DNA of 64,000 bases from Paenibacillus sp. P25 (GCA_024704175.1 CP085629.1:2976001-3040000); one strand, 5' to 3'. Counted from the stretch's first letter, positions 1-8,294 are shown. Numbers and translations are program-made. The notes: generated by a model from the sequence alone, not told the origin.

Positions 1-150
1 AGCGATGTCTTCATCGATCTTCCACGCCGGAGCACCCTCTCGCGGCCAGCCGATGCGCACGCGGCTTTCATCAAGCGTTCCGAGAATTTGGCTCGTGATC
101 GTAGAAAACGTATCCTCAAGCTCAGTGATCGTCAGGTTTGTTTCGGCCAT
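1..150 (-). CDS. Phage connector/tail protein, N-terminal part (runs off left edge)
   Basis: The minus strand is open from an ATG at 150 to the window edge. It encodes about 50 residues beginning MAETNLTITELEDTF and containing RVRIGWPREGAPAW. It follows the 154-507 gene by three bases, in the position where phage late operons carry neck or tail-terminator proteins. I do not recognise the family from this fragment; the function is inferred only from position. The C-terminal part lies outside the window. Confidence 0.55.
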   Translation of the reverse strand, partial: MAETNLTITELEDTFSTITSQILGTLDESRVRIGWPREGAPAWKIDEDIA

Positions 151-153
151 GCT

Positions 154-507
154 TTAATCACCTACCATACGGACGCCGATCGCCTTGTTATAGCCGAAAT
201 CGCCCCAAGGCATGACCTGCTGAACACGGTAACGCTCGCCGCGCCATTCGATCTGATCGCTCGTTCCGGTTTCATTCGTTGTGTTAATCTCCGGGATCGC
301 GTAAAAGCACATTGCGCCTTTTACCCGATCGCCTTCCGGAAGCTGCTCCAGGTCCTCCGCGCTGCAGGCTGTGATCGTCCCGTAAAAGGGAATAGCCTGC
401 TCCACGCCCATTGTCCAGCGGCTCTTGACCCATGATCCCGTTTGCCGATAGACCGTAAACGCTTGAGCAAAGTCCGCATCGGTTACGACGTCAGAAACGT
501 TAATCAT
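154..507 (-). CDS. Phage head-closure/connector-like protein (117 aa)
   Basis: This 117-residue protein starts MINVSDVVTDADFAQ and is rich in predicted beta strands (QIEWRGERYRVQQVMPWGDF). The size, the position between a gp10-like gene and the next connector gene, and the beta pattern fit a head-tail joining or head-closure protein of a tailed phage. It sits 4 bp after the 512-1090 gene in the late operon. The family call is tentative because no diagnostic motif is visible. Confidence 0.5.
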   Translation of the reverse strand: MINVSDVVTDADFAQAFTVYRQTGSWVKSRWTMGVEQAIPFYGTITACSAEDLEQLPEGDRVKGAMCFYAIPEINTTNETGTSDQIEWRGERYRVQQVMPWGDFGYNKAIGVRMVGD

Positions 508-511
508 GAAA

Positions 512-1090
512 TCATCCTTTCTTGACCACGTATGTTATGCTTTTCCGGAGCTCGCCCTGATCGATCAAAGGCCGATCAGCGCCTTTAAGCTCAGCCGTAA
601 CCGGGGAGTTAGGCGCCCAGTGATTGTTCGGGTTGGTAAACCAATCCCGCGCGATGTTCTGCCCGTATAGCCCGAGCTGCGTAATCGCCGGAGCCGGGTC
701 CCTGCCGTCAAGCGCCTCCGCCGTGATGCCCTTCATCTTCTCGGCGATTTGCTTCTTGTGATGGTTGACCGCGGGTTCCAACACCGGGCGGGGCGGCGAG
801 TGCCAAAGCGGCGAGCCGTGTTCATGCAGGTACATTTCATAGGCCTTGCTGTACGGCGTCCCTTTGTCAATCTCCGGCTGCATTTCTTCGCGCATTTCCT
901 TCTGACGGACGCCGTGGGTATGGATGTATAAAAGCTGAGCGTTGGTTATACTGCCTTCAGGCCGGTTATTCGCCGGGCCCTCCGGTATGCCGATAAGCAC
1001 CTGAGTCTTTTCAAGGTCTTTCAGCAGCTTTTCAATGCCCGGCATTTTGTTCATCTTGCTTGTTGATACTCCCACCGTGCCTTTAAACAT
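512..1090 (-). CDS. Phage tail-completion/neck protein (HK97 gp10-like or virion morphogenesis)
   Basis: This 192-residue late protein has the pattern of gp10-like/virion-morphogenesis proteins: a short N-terminal helix (IEKLLKDLEKTQVLIGI), a central RPVLEPAV segment preceded by HSPPRP, a helical arm, and a C-terminal PLIDQGELRKSITY motif. The PL-D-G-L-S-I-Y ending is typical of proteins that complete the tail or neck. It overlaps no neighbour and lies between the connector genes at 154-507 and 1101-1574. The family is recognised by motif style only. Confidence 0.6.
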   Translation of the reverse strand: MFKGTVGVSTSKMNKMPGIEKLLKDLEKTQVLIGIPEGPANNRPEGSITNAQLLYIHTHGVRQKEMREEMQPEIDKGTPYSKAYEMYLHEHGSPLWHSPPRPVLEPAVNHHKKQIAEKMKGITAEALDGRDPAPAITQLGLYGQNIARDWFTNPNNHWAPNSPVTAELKGADRPLIDQGELRKSITYVVKKG

Positions 1091-1100
1091 GGGCGCTCAC

Positions 1101-1574
1101 CTACCAAATGTACATTCCACCCTGTGCGGTTAATCGGCCCATCGTGGCGAGCCGCTGGCCGTAAATGGTCATCTTAAACGAGCCCCAGCCGTCCAGGTCC
1201 TTAGCGATATCGGCGTAATCGATGCCTACCGACACATCCCCCACTGACTTGGATGTCTTTAGGCCGCGGGCTTCCGCCGCCGCCATTACCTGCGCCGCCG
1301 GGCTCCCTGGGGCCGCACTGCCCTGCAGGTACAGAGTGCAGAAATGCGCGATAAACCAGCCCATCGCCACATACCAGGCATCGTGCCAACGCGCCTCTTG
1401 GATCGAGGCATTCGCAAGATTGACGTACATCGTCAGGACGGCGACCGGTATGACATTGGTGTCAAACTGCGGATAGGAAGCAAGGAAATCCGCCGACGTG
1501 TATGGGGGATTCTGGCCGCTCCGCAGGTTCGATCCGTCGCCGAAGTCAAAAAACTCATTGTACAAGATCGGCAT
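1101..1574 (-). CDS. DUF4054-like head-tail adaptor protein
   Basis: This 157-residue protein contains YTSADFLASYPQFD near the N terminus and a helical core around LANASIQEARWHDAWYVAMG (residues about 50-75). It ends GQRLATMGRLTAQGGMYIW. This F-x-x-xYP-F arrangement followed by W and four helices matches the DUF4054/gp6-type adaptor family that docks under the portal ring. It lies directly downstream of the small gene 1555-1836, overlapping it by about 20 bp, inside the capsid-connector block. Confidence 0.65.
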   Translation of the reverse strand: MPILYNEFFDFGDGSNLRSGQNPPYTSADFLASYPQFDTNVIPVAVLTMYVNLANASIQEARWHDAWYVAMGWFIAHFCTLYLQGSAAPGSPAAQVMAAAEARGLKTSKSVGDVSVGIDYADIAKDLDGWGSFKMTIYGQRLATMGRLTAQGGMYIW

Positions 1575-1836
1575 TAGCGTTCACCGCATCAGCGGCTCCA
1601 GCGTCCGGCTCCGCAGTCTTCTTCCCGCGCTTGCGGCCACCGTTCGCCTCGATTTCTCTTTCATCCACCGAGCTCTCGGCTACAGAAAGGAGATCCGCCC
1701 TATCGGCCAGCTTGAACATATCGGATTCACGCACCCAATCCGGAGCGTCTTCGAACGATAAAGCCTTGACGGTGAATGTGATGCTGCGGTCTTCCGGGTG
1801 ATGAAACTGCATCGCTTGGCGGGCAAAAATTCTCAT
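1555..1836 (-). CDS. Small late phage protein, unknown function
   Basis: The 93-residue product starts after a clear AAGGAGG ribosome site at ATG 1836. The N-terminal half (MRIFARQAMQFHHPEDR, then TFTVKALSFEDAPDWV) looks like a small beta fold. The tail is Lys/Glu/Ala-rich and probably disordered. Such short proteins are common between the capsid and adaptor genes of phages with a DUF2184-type capsid. The 3' end overlaps the next gene. No function assigned. Confidence 0.55.
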   Translation of the reverse strand: MRIFARQAMQFHHPEDRSITFTVKALSFEDAPDWVRESDMFKLADRADLLSVAESSVDEREIEANGGRKRGKKTAEPDAGAADAVNANADLVQ

Positions 1837-1861
1837 GGGTGATTTTCCTCCTTGGAATGAA

Positions 1862-1889
1862 ACAAGCCCTCCCGGTCATCGGAAGGGCC
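1862..1889 (-). terminator. Hairpin after the major capsid gene
   Basis: On the minus strand the 3' flank of the capsid gene can fold as GCCCTTCC / GGGAGGGC around a 6-7 nt loop, followed by TTGTTT. This could attenuate late transcription after the abundant capsid message or protect its 3' end. The T tract is weak, so read-through to the downstream genes is expected. Confidence 0.5.
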
Positions 1890-1903
1890 TATCTCGATTC
1901 ATA

Positions 1904-2917
1904 TTAAATTCCATCCATATAGCGCATGGTTTGCGGATAGAGCAATTTAACCTGCCCGATCTGAGCCGCATAGGCGGTCAGGTACGCCATTTCCGTTACG
2001 CTTGGCTGAGTCATGACACGAGAAAGCGGAACGGTCAAATCGAAGTTCACGCGGTCTTCGTCGTTAACGTAGGCGGCCATACGGTCCGTACCGCCCGTGC
2101 CCGCACCGGTGCACCAACGGGAAGGCTCGATCCGTAGATCGACTCCTTGGTTCCGACCGATGTTGTTCTCCAATAAAAATTGCAGAATGGAGATATTACC
2201 GGCGCTGCTCACCTTGCGGCCGACCAAATAGCTGTACTGCGTCGGAGGCACAAGGATGTGATTCGCCATACCGGTAAGGTCGAATTCGGACGACGTCCAG
2301 GTGTTGACCATCATGGAGTTAACGTCGTCGAGGATTTCGTCCGGTGTTTTAAGTCGCCATTTCGGCGATCCGCCTGCACCGTTCGGAGCTGTGGAGGTCG
2401 TTACAGTCGGACTGTTCACGAGGCCGGTCGTGCCTACAGCGGCTACGCCTACGTACACGATATTATCAATCGACTTGTTGTAGTTCAGGCGGATACCCTT
2501 ATCGAGGATATCGTCAAGCGAGCGGCCGATGTTCTGCAGCTTTTGCTGATCGACAAAAGGCACTTTCAGGATGTTCGAGAAAGTGAACACCTTGAAAACG
2601 TCTTTGTTGAGATTGGCCTGCATAATCGGAATATCGTTGGTCTCGCCGCCGATAATACCGCTATTGTCTACGCCGCCCGTGGTTGCGTAGTCTACAAAAT
2701 AATTGGACGAGAATTCGACCCAACCGCCGCCAGTCTTCGCCACGATATCGCGCATCCACGTTACGGACTGCAGCGGATCAAGAAGACGGGGATCGCGCTT
2801 TTCAAGCTCAGCGTTCAGGAATGCCATGCCGCCGCCGACAGCGGCGTCGGTGGCAAGCATTCCGCCCCGTGCAACGGGGACTTCGTATAGTTTCTGCCCT
2901 TCAGTTACTGTTGTCAT
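1904..2917 (-). CDS. Major capsid protein (DUF2184-like)
   Basis: The 337-residue protein starts at ATG 2917 after a strong GGAGGGGG site. It has the layout of DUF2184-type HK97-fold capsid proteins: N-terminal arm, FSSNYFVDYATTGG, a long helix/spine region (SLDDILDKGIRLNYNKSIDN), a mid-domain with ILVPPTQYSYL, and a C-terminal LTAYAAQIGQVKLLYPQTMRY strand region. It is preceded by a decoration-like gene and a DUF2213 protease/scaffold gene, the normal neighbours. No frameshift is visible. A hairpin follows. Confidence 0.85.
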   Translation of the reverse strand: MTTVTEGQKLYEVPVARGGMLATDAAVGGGMAFLNAELEKRDPRLLDPLQSVTWMRDIVAKTGGGWVEFSSNYFVDYATTGGVDNSGIIGGETNDIPIMQANLNKDVFKVFTFSNILKVPFVDQQKLQNIGRSLDDILDKGIRLNYNKSIDNIVYVGVAAVGTTGLVNSPTVTTSTAPNGAGGSPKWRLKTPDEILDDVNSMMVNTWTSSEFDLTGMANHILVPPTQYSYLVGRKVSSAGNISILQFLLENNIGRNQGVDLRIEPSRWCTGAGTGGTDRMAAYVNDEDRVNFDLTVPLSRVMTQPSVTEMAYLTAYAAQIGQVKLLYPQTMRYMDGI

Positions 2918-2938
2918 GAGTTATTGGCCCCCTCCTTA

Positions 2939-3462
2939 TTACGGATTATTGCGAGTCAAGATCGTTACTTCTGCGATCTTGTTCGCATCCATCTTGCCGG
3001 TTTTCCATTTAAGGTTTGGAATCTGAACGGTATTCGTGCCGTCGGCCGCGCCTCAAAGCCGCCGATCACGCCCGCAGGAATAGCCGCGTTCGTAGCGATC
3101 CGGATATACACCGAGCCGCCCGCTGTCGGCGTGCCGACGTTGCACACGACTGTGATAGACCCGCGGTGCAATGCGTCCATCGGGTCGCCTGGTTGGTAGG
3201 CCACAGACGCCGCCCCCGCGCCTGAGTAAACAATGTGCTGCTTGACTTCACGGACCGCGATGCCCGCAAACTGCGCCGCCGTGCTGGTCGCACCAAATTT
3301 CGAATAGGTGTTATCGGCGTTCAAAACTACCGGATCGCCAAAGTTAACCGGCGTCGTGTCCGTAAGGCGAACGGGGCGGCTCTCGATGATCGCGTCAGAG
3401 CTACGGGAGACGTTACCGGCATAGCCATAGTTTAGGGTCTTGCCAATTGCAGAACCTGGCAT
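2939..3462 (-). CDS. Capsid decoration-like structural protein (one frameshift near 3047-3053)
   Basis: The protein starts MPGSAIGKTLNYGYAGNVSR and is beta-rich and glycine-rich, typical of small structural proteins encoded just before the capsid gene. Read literally it ends in an Arg-rich tail. Adding one base near 3047-3053 restores GGFEAAADGTNTVQIPNLKW and a C terminus EVTILTRNNP stopping at 2939. The restored tail fits the family style better, so I treat the break as an indel. Start has GGAGGGCAAATAATC upstream. Confidence 0.7.
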
Positions 3463-3464
3463 GA

Positions 3465-4745
3465 TTATTTGCCCTCCTTGTAGTGAGGATTGTATTTCTT
3501 AGCCCACTCCTTACCGAGATTGGACAGGTCTTTCGGTGCTGCGGCAGTTTGGCTGTCCTGCGCCGCCTTCTTTGCGCCGTTTTGGATCATGGCGTAAGTG
3601 TTCTTCGACGGCTTGCCTTTAATGCTTGCGAGTGCGGCGTCCGTCGCGAGCTTCTTCTGCTGCGGGTCAGAAATCGCCGCAATGATCGGTTTAACCTTGC
3701 GGAGGAACGCGACCATTTGGCCGTTGTCGCCGGTGAACCCGGACTTCGGCCGGTCTTCCGGAGAAGCAACCGGGCCTTCGTCGTCACCGACCATTTGCGC
3801 CGGAAGCGTCACGCTTTCCTCATCGTCGTACGACTCGGTGCTTTCGCCGCTGAGCGCCTTAATGGCTTCATCAATTGGATCGTTGTCCTCTTGTGGCTTT
3901 TGCTGGCCTTCAGCGATCTTCGCGACCACCTCGGCAAGCTTGTCGAGCTTCGCCTCAAGTGCAGTGAGCTTTTCCAACCCGGGGACGTCGGCGTCTTCGG
4001 TTTTCTTCGGCTCGTCTTGGTCCTTGGCGGCCTCGCCTTTCTCCTCGGCCATGGCGTCAACCGCGCTCATGATTTCTTCCGGGTCGGCGTCCGTGGCGAA
4101 TTGCTTTAGACCTAGTGCAGCCAATACGTCCGTCACGCGGGAACGCTGGCGAACGGGCAGCTTGATTTTCTTTTCCATTTGTTTATGATCCTCCTTTTTG
4201 GTTTCGTATGCTGTACCGTCCGGATTTTGGTCCGGTCGGGCAATACGCTTTGATTCAGGTTCAGCGTCGCGGATAGCGATCTTGTCCCCGGCACGCCCAT
4301 TCTCGACAACGGCGACGTGGTTCCCGCAAATTGAGCCTTGCGCGTACGTGCCGTCTCCGTTATCGGAGTAGTCGCACATATATCCGCAAGACACCTCGCG
4401 CGTACCGTTCATGATCTGATCGATCAAGCTTTTATCGTGAACGACCAAATCAGCGATGAGTTTATCCGCGTCCTCGCCGTTACCCCGCCTGATGTTCTGC
4501 ACCACTCCGCGGGAATACACCGTCGCGTTACCGGCGTTGACTTCCTCGGGCGGATGGTTGTAGGTGAGCGGAACGCCTTCAAAGCTCGCCATGGCGGCGG
4601 GATTAAATACTTCCTCCGGTGGCCGGAAGACCTTGACGATGTCGTCGCTGTCCAAGCCGATCTCACGGCCCAAATACTCATAAGCCCCGGTACGTGCGAT
4701 AGGGACGTTATGACAAACTAAAAAACCGTTAGGAGTAACGGTCAT
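3465..4745 (-). CDS. DUF2213 prohead protease with C-terminal scaffold
   Basis: The N-terminal about 150 residues carry the DUF2213 signature: NGFLVCHNVPIARTG, FEGVPLTYNHPP, REVSCGYMCDYSD and the histidine-containing GNHVAVVENGRAG. The rest is acidic and helical with a coiled-coil stretch (LTALEAKLDKLAEVVAKIAE) and fits an internal scaffold. This is the usual self-cleaving protease-scaffold that builds the prohead with the downstream capsid protein. The frame stays open upstream of ATG 4745 and encodes a family-like KLTYYGDRISPN, so the true start may be near 4787. Confidence 0.85.
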   Translation of the reverse strand: MTVTPNGFLVCHNVPIARTGAYEYLGREIGLDSDDIVKVFRPPEEVFNPAAMASFEGVPLTYNHPPEEVNAGNATVYSRGVVQNIRRGNGEDADKLIADLVVHDKSLIDQIMNGTREVSCGYMCDYSDNGDGTYAQGSICGNHVAVVENGRAGDKIAIRDAEPESKRIARPDQNPDGTAYETKKEDHKQMEKKIKLPVRQRSRVTDVLAALGLKQFATDADPEEIMSAVDAMAEEKGEAAKDQDEPKKTEDADVPGLEKLTALEAKLDKLAEVVAKIAEGQQKPQEDNDPIDEAIKALSGESTESYDDEESVTLPAQMVGDDEGPVASPEDRPKSGFTGDNGQMVAFLRKVKPIIAAISDPQQKKLATDAALASIKGKPSKNTYAMIQNGAKKAAQDSQTAAAPKDLSNLGKEWAKKYNPHYKEGK

Positions 4746-4807
4746 GTTTGGAGATATTCGGTCGCCGTAATAGGTTAATTTTGCGATGGTCTTCGCCCCC
4801 TCCCTCG

Positions 4808-5003
4808 TTATTCGTTGGCAGGCGTTTCCGGCGCATCGGCTTTAAGCTCTACGCCCTCGGCCTCTTGAATAAGCTTGGTCAGCACGTCGTGCGCCCCGGC
4901 AAGTTGCTTGCTGCAGGTTTTGAAAATAGGCAATCTGCGCCACGACGGTTTGAAAATCGGCCTTCACTTTCTCCAGTTCCTCTTTCAAGCGATTCAGATC
5001 CAT
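4808..5003 (-). CDS. Small coiled-coil phage protein (frameshift near 4900)
   Basis: ATG 5003 follows GGAAGGATGAG. The first part, MDLNRLKEELEKVKADFQ, is a clear amphipathic helix. Read without correction the product ends in an Arg-rich tail. Removing one base near 4895-4905 gives a helical continuation GAHDVLTKLIQEAEGVELK ending ETPANE at 4808, about 64 residues. Small coiled-coil proteins of this kind often sit between MuF-like and protease genes. The function is unknown. Confidence 0.5.
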
Positions 5004-5075
5004 AAATGCTCATCCTTCCAAATTGTCATAGCAAAGCGCCGCCCTTTCCGAACCGCTCGATAAAACGTTTCTTGC

Positions 5076-6845
5076 TCATACGCTGAATGCCTTGCCGCCG
5101 GTGTAGACCTTGGCGGGCCAGTCGATATAATCGAGATCAACAAGCGGCTCCGGATAGCACCGGCAATTGTGTACAACTAAATTGTTATGTGTTACACTAT
5201 ACCAAGAACCATTCGACTGGAGGTTATACACGTGTCCTATAAATTCACTGATAGTGACATCGACCACTTCGCGCAATTGATACGAGAAGGCTCCAGCCTT
5301 AAAGCCGCTGCTAAAATCGCCGGCTGCAAGCCTGACACGCTCCGCAATGCTTTCCGACGACGGGGTATTATCCTCTCCGATTATCTTCAAAATAAGAGGC
5401 AAAATAGACTCCCACGCGATGAGATAGTCACGCGGTACTTGGGAGGCGAAAGCGAACTTTCTCTCGCCGTCGCTTACTCTTGCAGTCGTGGGACAATCGG
5501 TAAGGTTCTCCGACATAGCAATATCCCTCGTAGAACTGGAAGCGAGGCAAACTCTATCAGAATGTCCCATCTTTCTGTCGAGGAACGCAAAAAACTTGTT
5601 AGCCAAGCCAACGACGCCATGCGCGGCAAAGACCCGTCGCATAGACTTCGCAAAAAGGCCCTGGCCACTGAACAAGGTGGACAGATAAACATCGGACCCG
5701 GTGAGATTGAACTCGGCGAGGCCCTCGAAAAACTCGGCCATGAGATAATCCGCCAAAAGTCGATCGACATTTATAACATCGACATCGTATTCGGTTCCGT
5801 CGCCGTGGAAGTCAAGTTTGGACCCCAGCCTCGTCTCAACGGGACAAAGTCCAGCAAGCGCATTAAAAAGATCGACGAAGCTGGTTACAGGCTTGCTTTG
5901 GTTATCTTCCAAGATCTCACCGCGATTGTGGAGAGCTTGGATGAGATAGTCGCCCTTCTTGACTTGATTAATAGGAAGCCATCCTCTGGCGGTCAATACT
6001 GGGTGATTCGGAGTGGCCTGCAATTTAGCCGAGTCAAGAACAGTAAGCGCTATGGTGGTTCCCTCGTACCGCCTCCGCCAGAGCTTGTAACATCCATTCG
6101 CAAGGTTGACGTATTCTGAACCCGGGAAACAGTTGAACACATTTCCTGCATGATAATGGCCGACACCCTTTTCACCGGCCAGCTCTTCCGGCGATGGCGG
6201 AGCGTCCCAGGGAACGATAACGCCGTCCATGATCGTATGACTTTCCCGGACCCGGCTGTCCTCCGACGTCCGCCAGACGTAGAACTTAACCCCGGCCAGG
6301 TCGCTGCGGGCCTGTGTGAGGGCTGTGCTCGTCTTGCTTGTCTCCGTCCTGGCGATCGTGTTTACCCGCGTTTCGGAAAGGTGCGGCCATTTCTTTTTCA
6401 TCATGTCGGCGATGTCCGACGCCCGCGTCCCCTTCATCGACTCTTCAAGAACAAAGTTGGTCATCTTGGACGCGATATCACCCGGCGCCGATTTGATATA
6501 GGCGGCATTCCGCTGGACCTGCTCGCCGACCAAAAAGCCGGTCATGGTCTTCATTTCCCGTTGCATGGTCGCGTACACTTCCCGGCCCCGGCTGTTCACC
6601 TTGGCCGCCTGCCGCCACGTCCGGCCTGCATCGGAAAATAGCTGCGTCACCATCTTCATCGCCGCCGCCTCAGCGTATTCCTGATAAAACGGCGTATGGA
6701 CTACGGTCCGGAGAAACAGCAGAATGTCAGCCGGATCGTCTAAAGAAGTCAAGTATTTTCCTACTTCGCGCATCAGCTTGTGTAGGTCGCTGCGGTAGGC
6801 CTCCTGTATCCTCTTCTTCGGAGCCCATAGCGGAGAACGCTTCAT
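5076..6845 (-). CDS. MuF-type minor head morphogenesis protein interrupted by an intein
   Basis: Residues 1-238 and the last 29 residues form the host protein. It is a helical Mu gpF-like minor head protein with a C-terminal metal-binding-type motif: VNTIARTETSKTSTA, WRTSEDSRVRESHTIMDG, HYHAGNVFN joined to CRCYPEPLVDLDYIDWP. The NCRCYPEP motif is split between Asn238 and the Cys that follows a 322-residue intein (residues 239-560). Splicing would restore an uninterrupted protein of about 267 residues. It lies between the portal and the scaffold genes, where it normally contributes to DNA packaging or ejection. Confidence 0.85.
   Translation of the reverse strand: MKRSPLWAPKKRIQEAYRSDLHKLMREVGKYLTSLDDPADILLFLRTVVHTPFYQEYAEAAAMKMVTQLFSDAGRTWRQAAKVNSRGREVYATMQREMKTMTGFLVGEQVQRNAAYIKSAPGDIASKMTNFVLEESMKGTRASDIADMMKKKWPHLSETRVNTIARTETSKTSTALTQARSDLAGVKFYVWRTSEDSRVRESHTIMDGVIVPWDAPPSPEELAGEKGVGHYHAGNVFNCFPGSEYVNLANGCYKLWRRRYEGTTIALTVLDSAKLQATPNHPVLTARGWLPINQVKKGDYLIQALHNRGEILEDNQSKPVTSFVDLFNALAGLCPVETRLGSKLDFHGDGTEYDVDVINVDRLLADYLMAEFFEGLAEFNLTGSDVYLSTLFSGQGLFAKSMRRVFAAHGVVGLANKFFAFLDRKMGHSDRVCLASSSTRDIAMSENLTDCPTTARVSDGERKFAFASQVPRDYLIAWESILPLILKIIGEDNTPSSESIAERVRLAAGDFSSGFKAGAFSYQLREVVDVTISEFIGHVYNLQSNGSWYSVTHNNLVVHNCRCYPEPLVDLDYIDWPAKVYTGGKAFSV
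5218..5223 (+). promoter_or_regulatory. Ribosome binding site of the antisense endonuclease
   Basis: TGGAGG on the plus strand is followed by 8 bases and a GTG start at 5232. The same bases, read on the minus strand, encode the Asn-Leu-Gln of the intein block F motif VYNLQ. It is therefore a functional-looking ribosome site embedded in coding sequence of the opposite strand, and it decides the start of the endonuclease. Confidence 0.75.
5232..6119 (+). CDS. Putative homing endonuclease encoded antisense inside the intein
   Basis: The 295-residue product starts at GTG 5232 (good ribosome site); a weaker in-frame ATG exists at 5187. Two helix-turn-helix-like units are visible: residues about 5-40 (SLKAAAKIAGCKPDTLRNAF) and 60-95 (SELSLAVAYSCSRGTIGKVL). 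They are followed by a basic linker. A nuclease-like domain at about 150-235 has IELGEALEKLGHEII, then IDIVFGSVAVEVKFG. The Glu...Asp...Glu-x-Lys order fits a PD-(D/E)XK/Vsr-like fold, as in phage homing endonucleases. The gene lies wholly within the intein DNA, 66 bp and 12 bp from the splice junctions. No clear promoter was found. Confidence 0.8.
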   Translation: MSYKFTDSDIDHFAQLIREGSSLKAAAKIAGCKPDTLRNAFRRRGIILSDYLQNKRQNRLPRDEIVTRYLGGESELSLAVAYSCSRGTIGKVLRHSNIPRRTGSEANSIRMSHLSVEERKKLVSQANDAMRGKDPSHRLRKKALATEQGGQINIGPGEIELGEALEKLGHEIIRQKSIDIYNIDIVFGSVAVEVKFGPQPRLNGTKSSKRIKKIDEAGYRLALVIFQDLTAIVESLDEIVALLDLINRKPSSGGQYWVIRSGLQFSRVKNSKRYGGSLVPPPPELVTSIRKVDVF

Positions 6846-6851
6846 TCGGTG

Positions 6852-8265
6852 TCAACTCCCCGGATCGACGTCATCGTCGGCCGCCTCGATCGCCTCATCC
6901 GTAATGTTCGTGAACATGCCGGTTGTGGCGGACATTTCTTTCAGCTCTTTTAGCGCCGTCCGGCGCCCTATGATACCCGCCTGAAAGACGTTAATCACCG
7001 CATCGGATTTCTGCTGCACCAGCTTGGCAAGCTCATCGTCGGAAGGGTTGCGGATCGGGTTGAAAATGTAATCCAAATCGTCCGGAACGGCACCGAGCTC
7101 GGACACGCACACAATCGGCAGCTGACTTATCAAGGATCGGCGCAATCGTCGTTTCCTGGTATTGCTGCAGCGTCTCATAATAGTTCTGCATGTCCGACTC
7201 GCCGGTCGCGTTCATCCCTGCCGGGGACCGGCCGAAAAGCTTCGTCACTGGAATTTTCGAAGCGCCGGACAGGTCCATCATGAATTGTTCGTAAACGTCG
7301 GACAGCCCGGAAAACGAATACTGATGCGTCTCCATGCTGTCTTCAGCGTTCAAAACATAAATGCCTTGGTTGCTCATAAGCCAGTTCTGCTGCTGCAGCG
7401 TATTGTATAAGTCCTGCTGTACTTGCGGATTCGTGATCGCCAGCGTCTCGCGTAGGTCGCCCATCTTCAATACGCGGAGATTTGCGAGGAAAACGAGCTG
7501 TGCGATATTCCAGCTTGTGTTGTCGCGCTTTTTCAGCTCCTCAAAAACGACCTCGATTTCAGACTCGCCCCAATTGACCATCGCCATGCGTTCCCAGTAC
7601 GGCAACTCCCGGCCGGAGAAGCGGAGTATCCGGCTGTGGTGGATGCGTTCCGTGTGACCGTCCTCCAGCGTCGCCTGATAATAAAGCGGAAGGCCGAATT
7701 CGACGTCATTGACGTCCGTGACGATCTCCTCGCTCGGGTAAATGCCGGACCAGCGGTCGAGGATGATAAGGTTCTTCAGGCTGCCCGGCATGACCATATC
7801 AAGGTCAAGCGGCTGATCGAGTATATCCTCGTGCCCCTCAATGACGATAAGGCCGCCCGCCCCGCCGTATAGCCGCCCCCATTTCAGACCGTGAAGCAGC
7901 TTTTCCTTCAATCGGCGCTTGCGCCACACGCGATCCAGTTTTGTGACCGTTGCCGGGTCCATTGCGGATTGGATGTCAATCCAGTTTCGCGTCGCGTCTT
8001 CCGGGATGGTATCGACGACGCGCTGAATGACCCAATGTGTCCGGTACAGGCTGTTGATGAGCTGATAGTTATTCGTTAGCCGCGTGAGTGGATATTCAGC
8101 CCCTTCGCCTAGATTAGGTGTGCCGTATCCAAGTCGGGCCAGTGCATTACTGAACATATCGTTCGTTATCCGAAGTCCGGGAGGGAGTTTTTGCGACGAA
8201 CTGGCAGGAGGCGGAGAGCCTTGTTTCCGAGCCGCCGTGTCACGGTTTCGCTTTCGTTTGGTCAA
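6852..8265 (-). CDS. Phage portal protein (DUF1073 type; frameshift near 7120)
   Basis: The protein starts at 8265. It has the DUF1073 portal features: RLTNNYQLINSLYRTHWVIQ, EDATRNWIDI, a glycine-rich GGAGGLIVIEGHEDILDQPL, DRWSGIYPSEEIV, SGASKIPVTKLFGRSPAGMN and DMQNYYETLQQYQETTIAPIL. The frame breaks at about 7119-7127. With one base removed it continues as LPIVCVSELGAVPDDLDYIF to the acidic end DDDVDPGS at 6852, giving about 470 residues. It forms the dodecameric DNA gate with TerL upstream and MuF downstream. Confidence 0.85.
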
Positions 8266-8294
8266 GGTTTCACCTCCTGCCGTATTTAGTTTTT

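Larger units (their letters stand above)
5166..6131 (-). other. Intein (322 aa) inserted in the MuF gene
   Basis: The insertion starts at a Cys codon (6131-6129) and ends at an Asn codon (5168-5166), followed by Cys as +1 extein residue. Block A is CFPGSEYVNLANG. Block B is ATPNHPVLTARGWLPINQ with the conserved T-x-x-H. Block F is HVYNLQSNGSWYSVTHNNL. Block G is VVHN. These are all the residues needed for protein splicing. The central part contains a KLDFHGDGTEYDVDVINV segment seen, as I recall, in other phage inteins. It has no LAGLIDADG or HNH motif in the sense frame; the nuclease is on the other strand. Confidence 0.9.

Noticed and set aside
2180..2890. 236-codon open frame on the plus strand opposite the major capsid gene
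   Set aside because: It is a mirror of the capsid frame in GC-rich sequence. It has no ribosome site and no family-like motif, and late operons leave no room for a separate gene.
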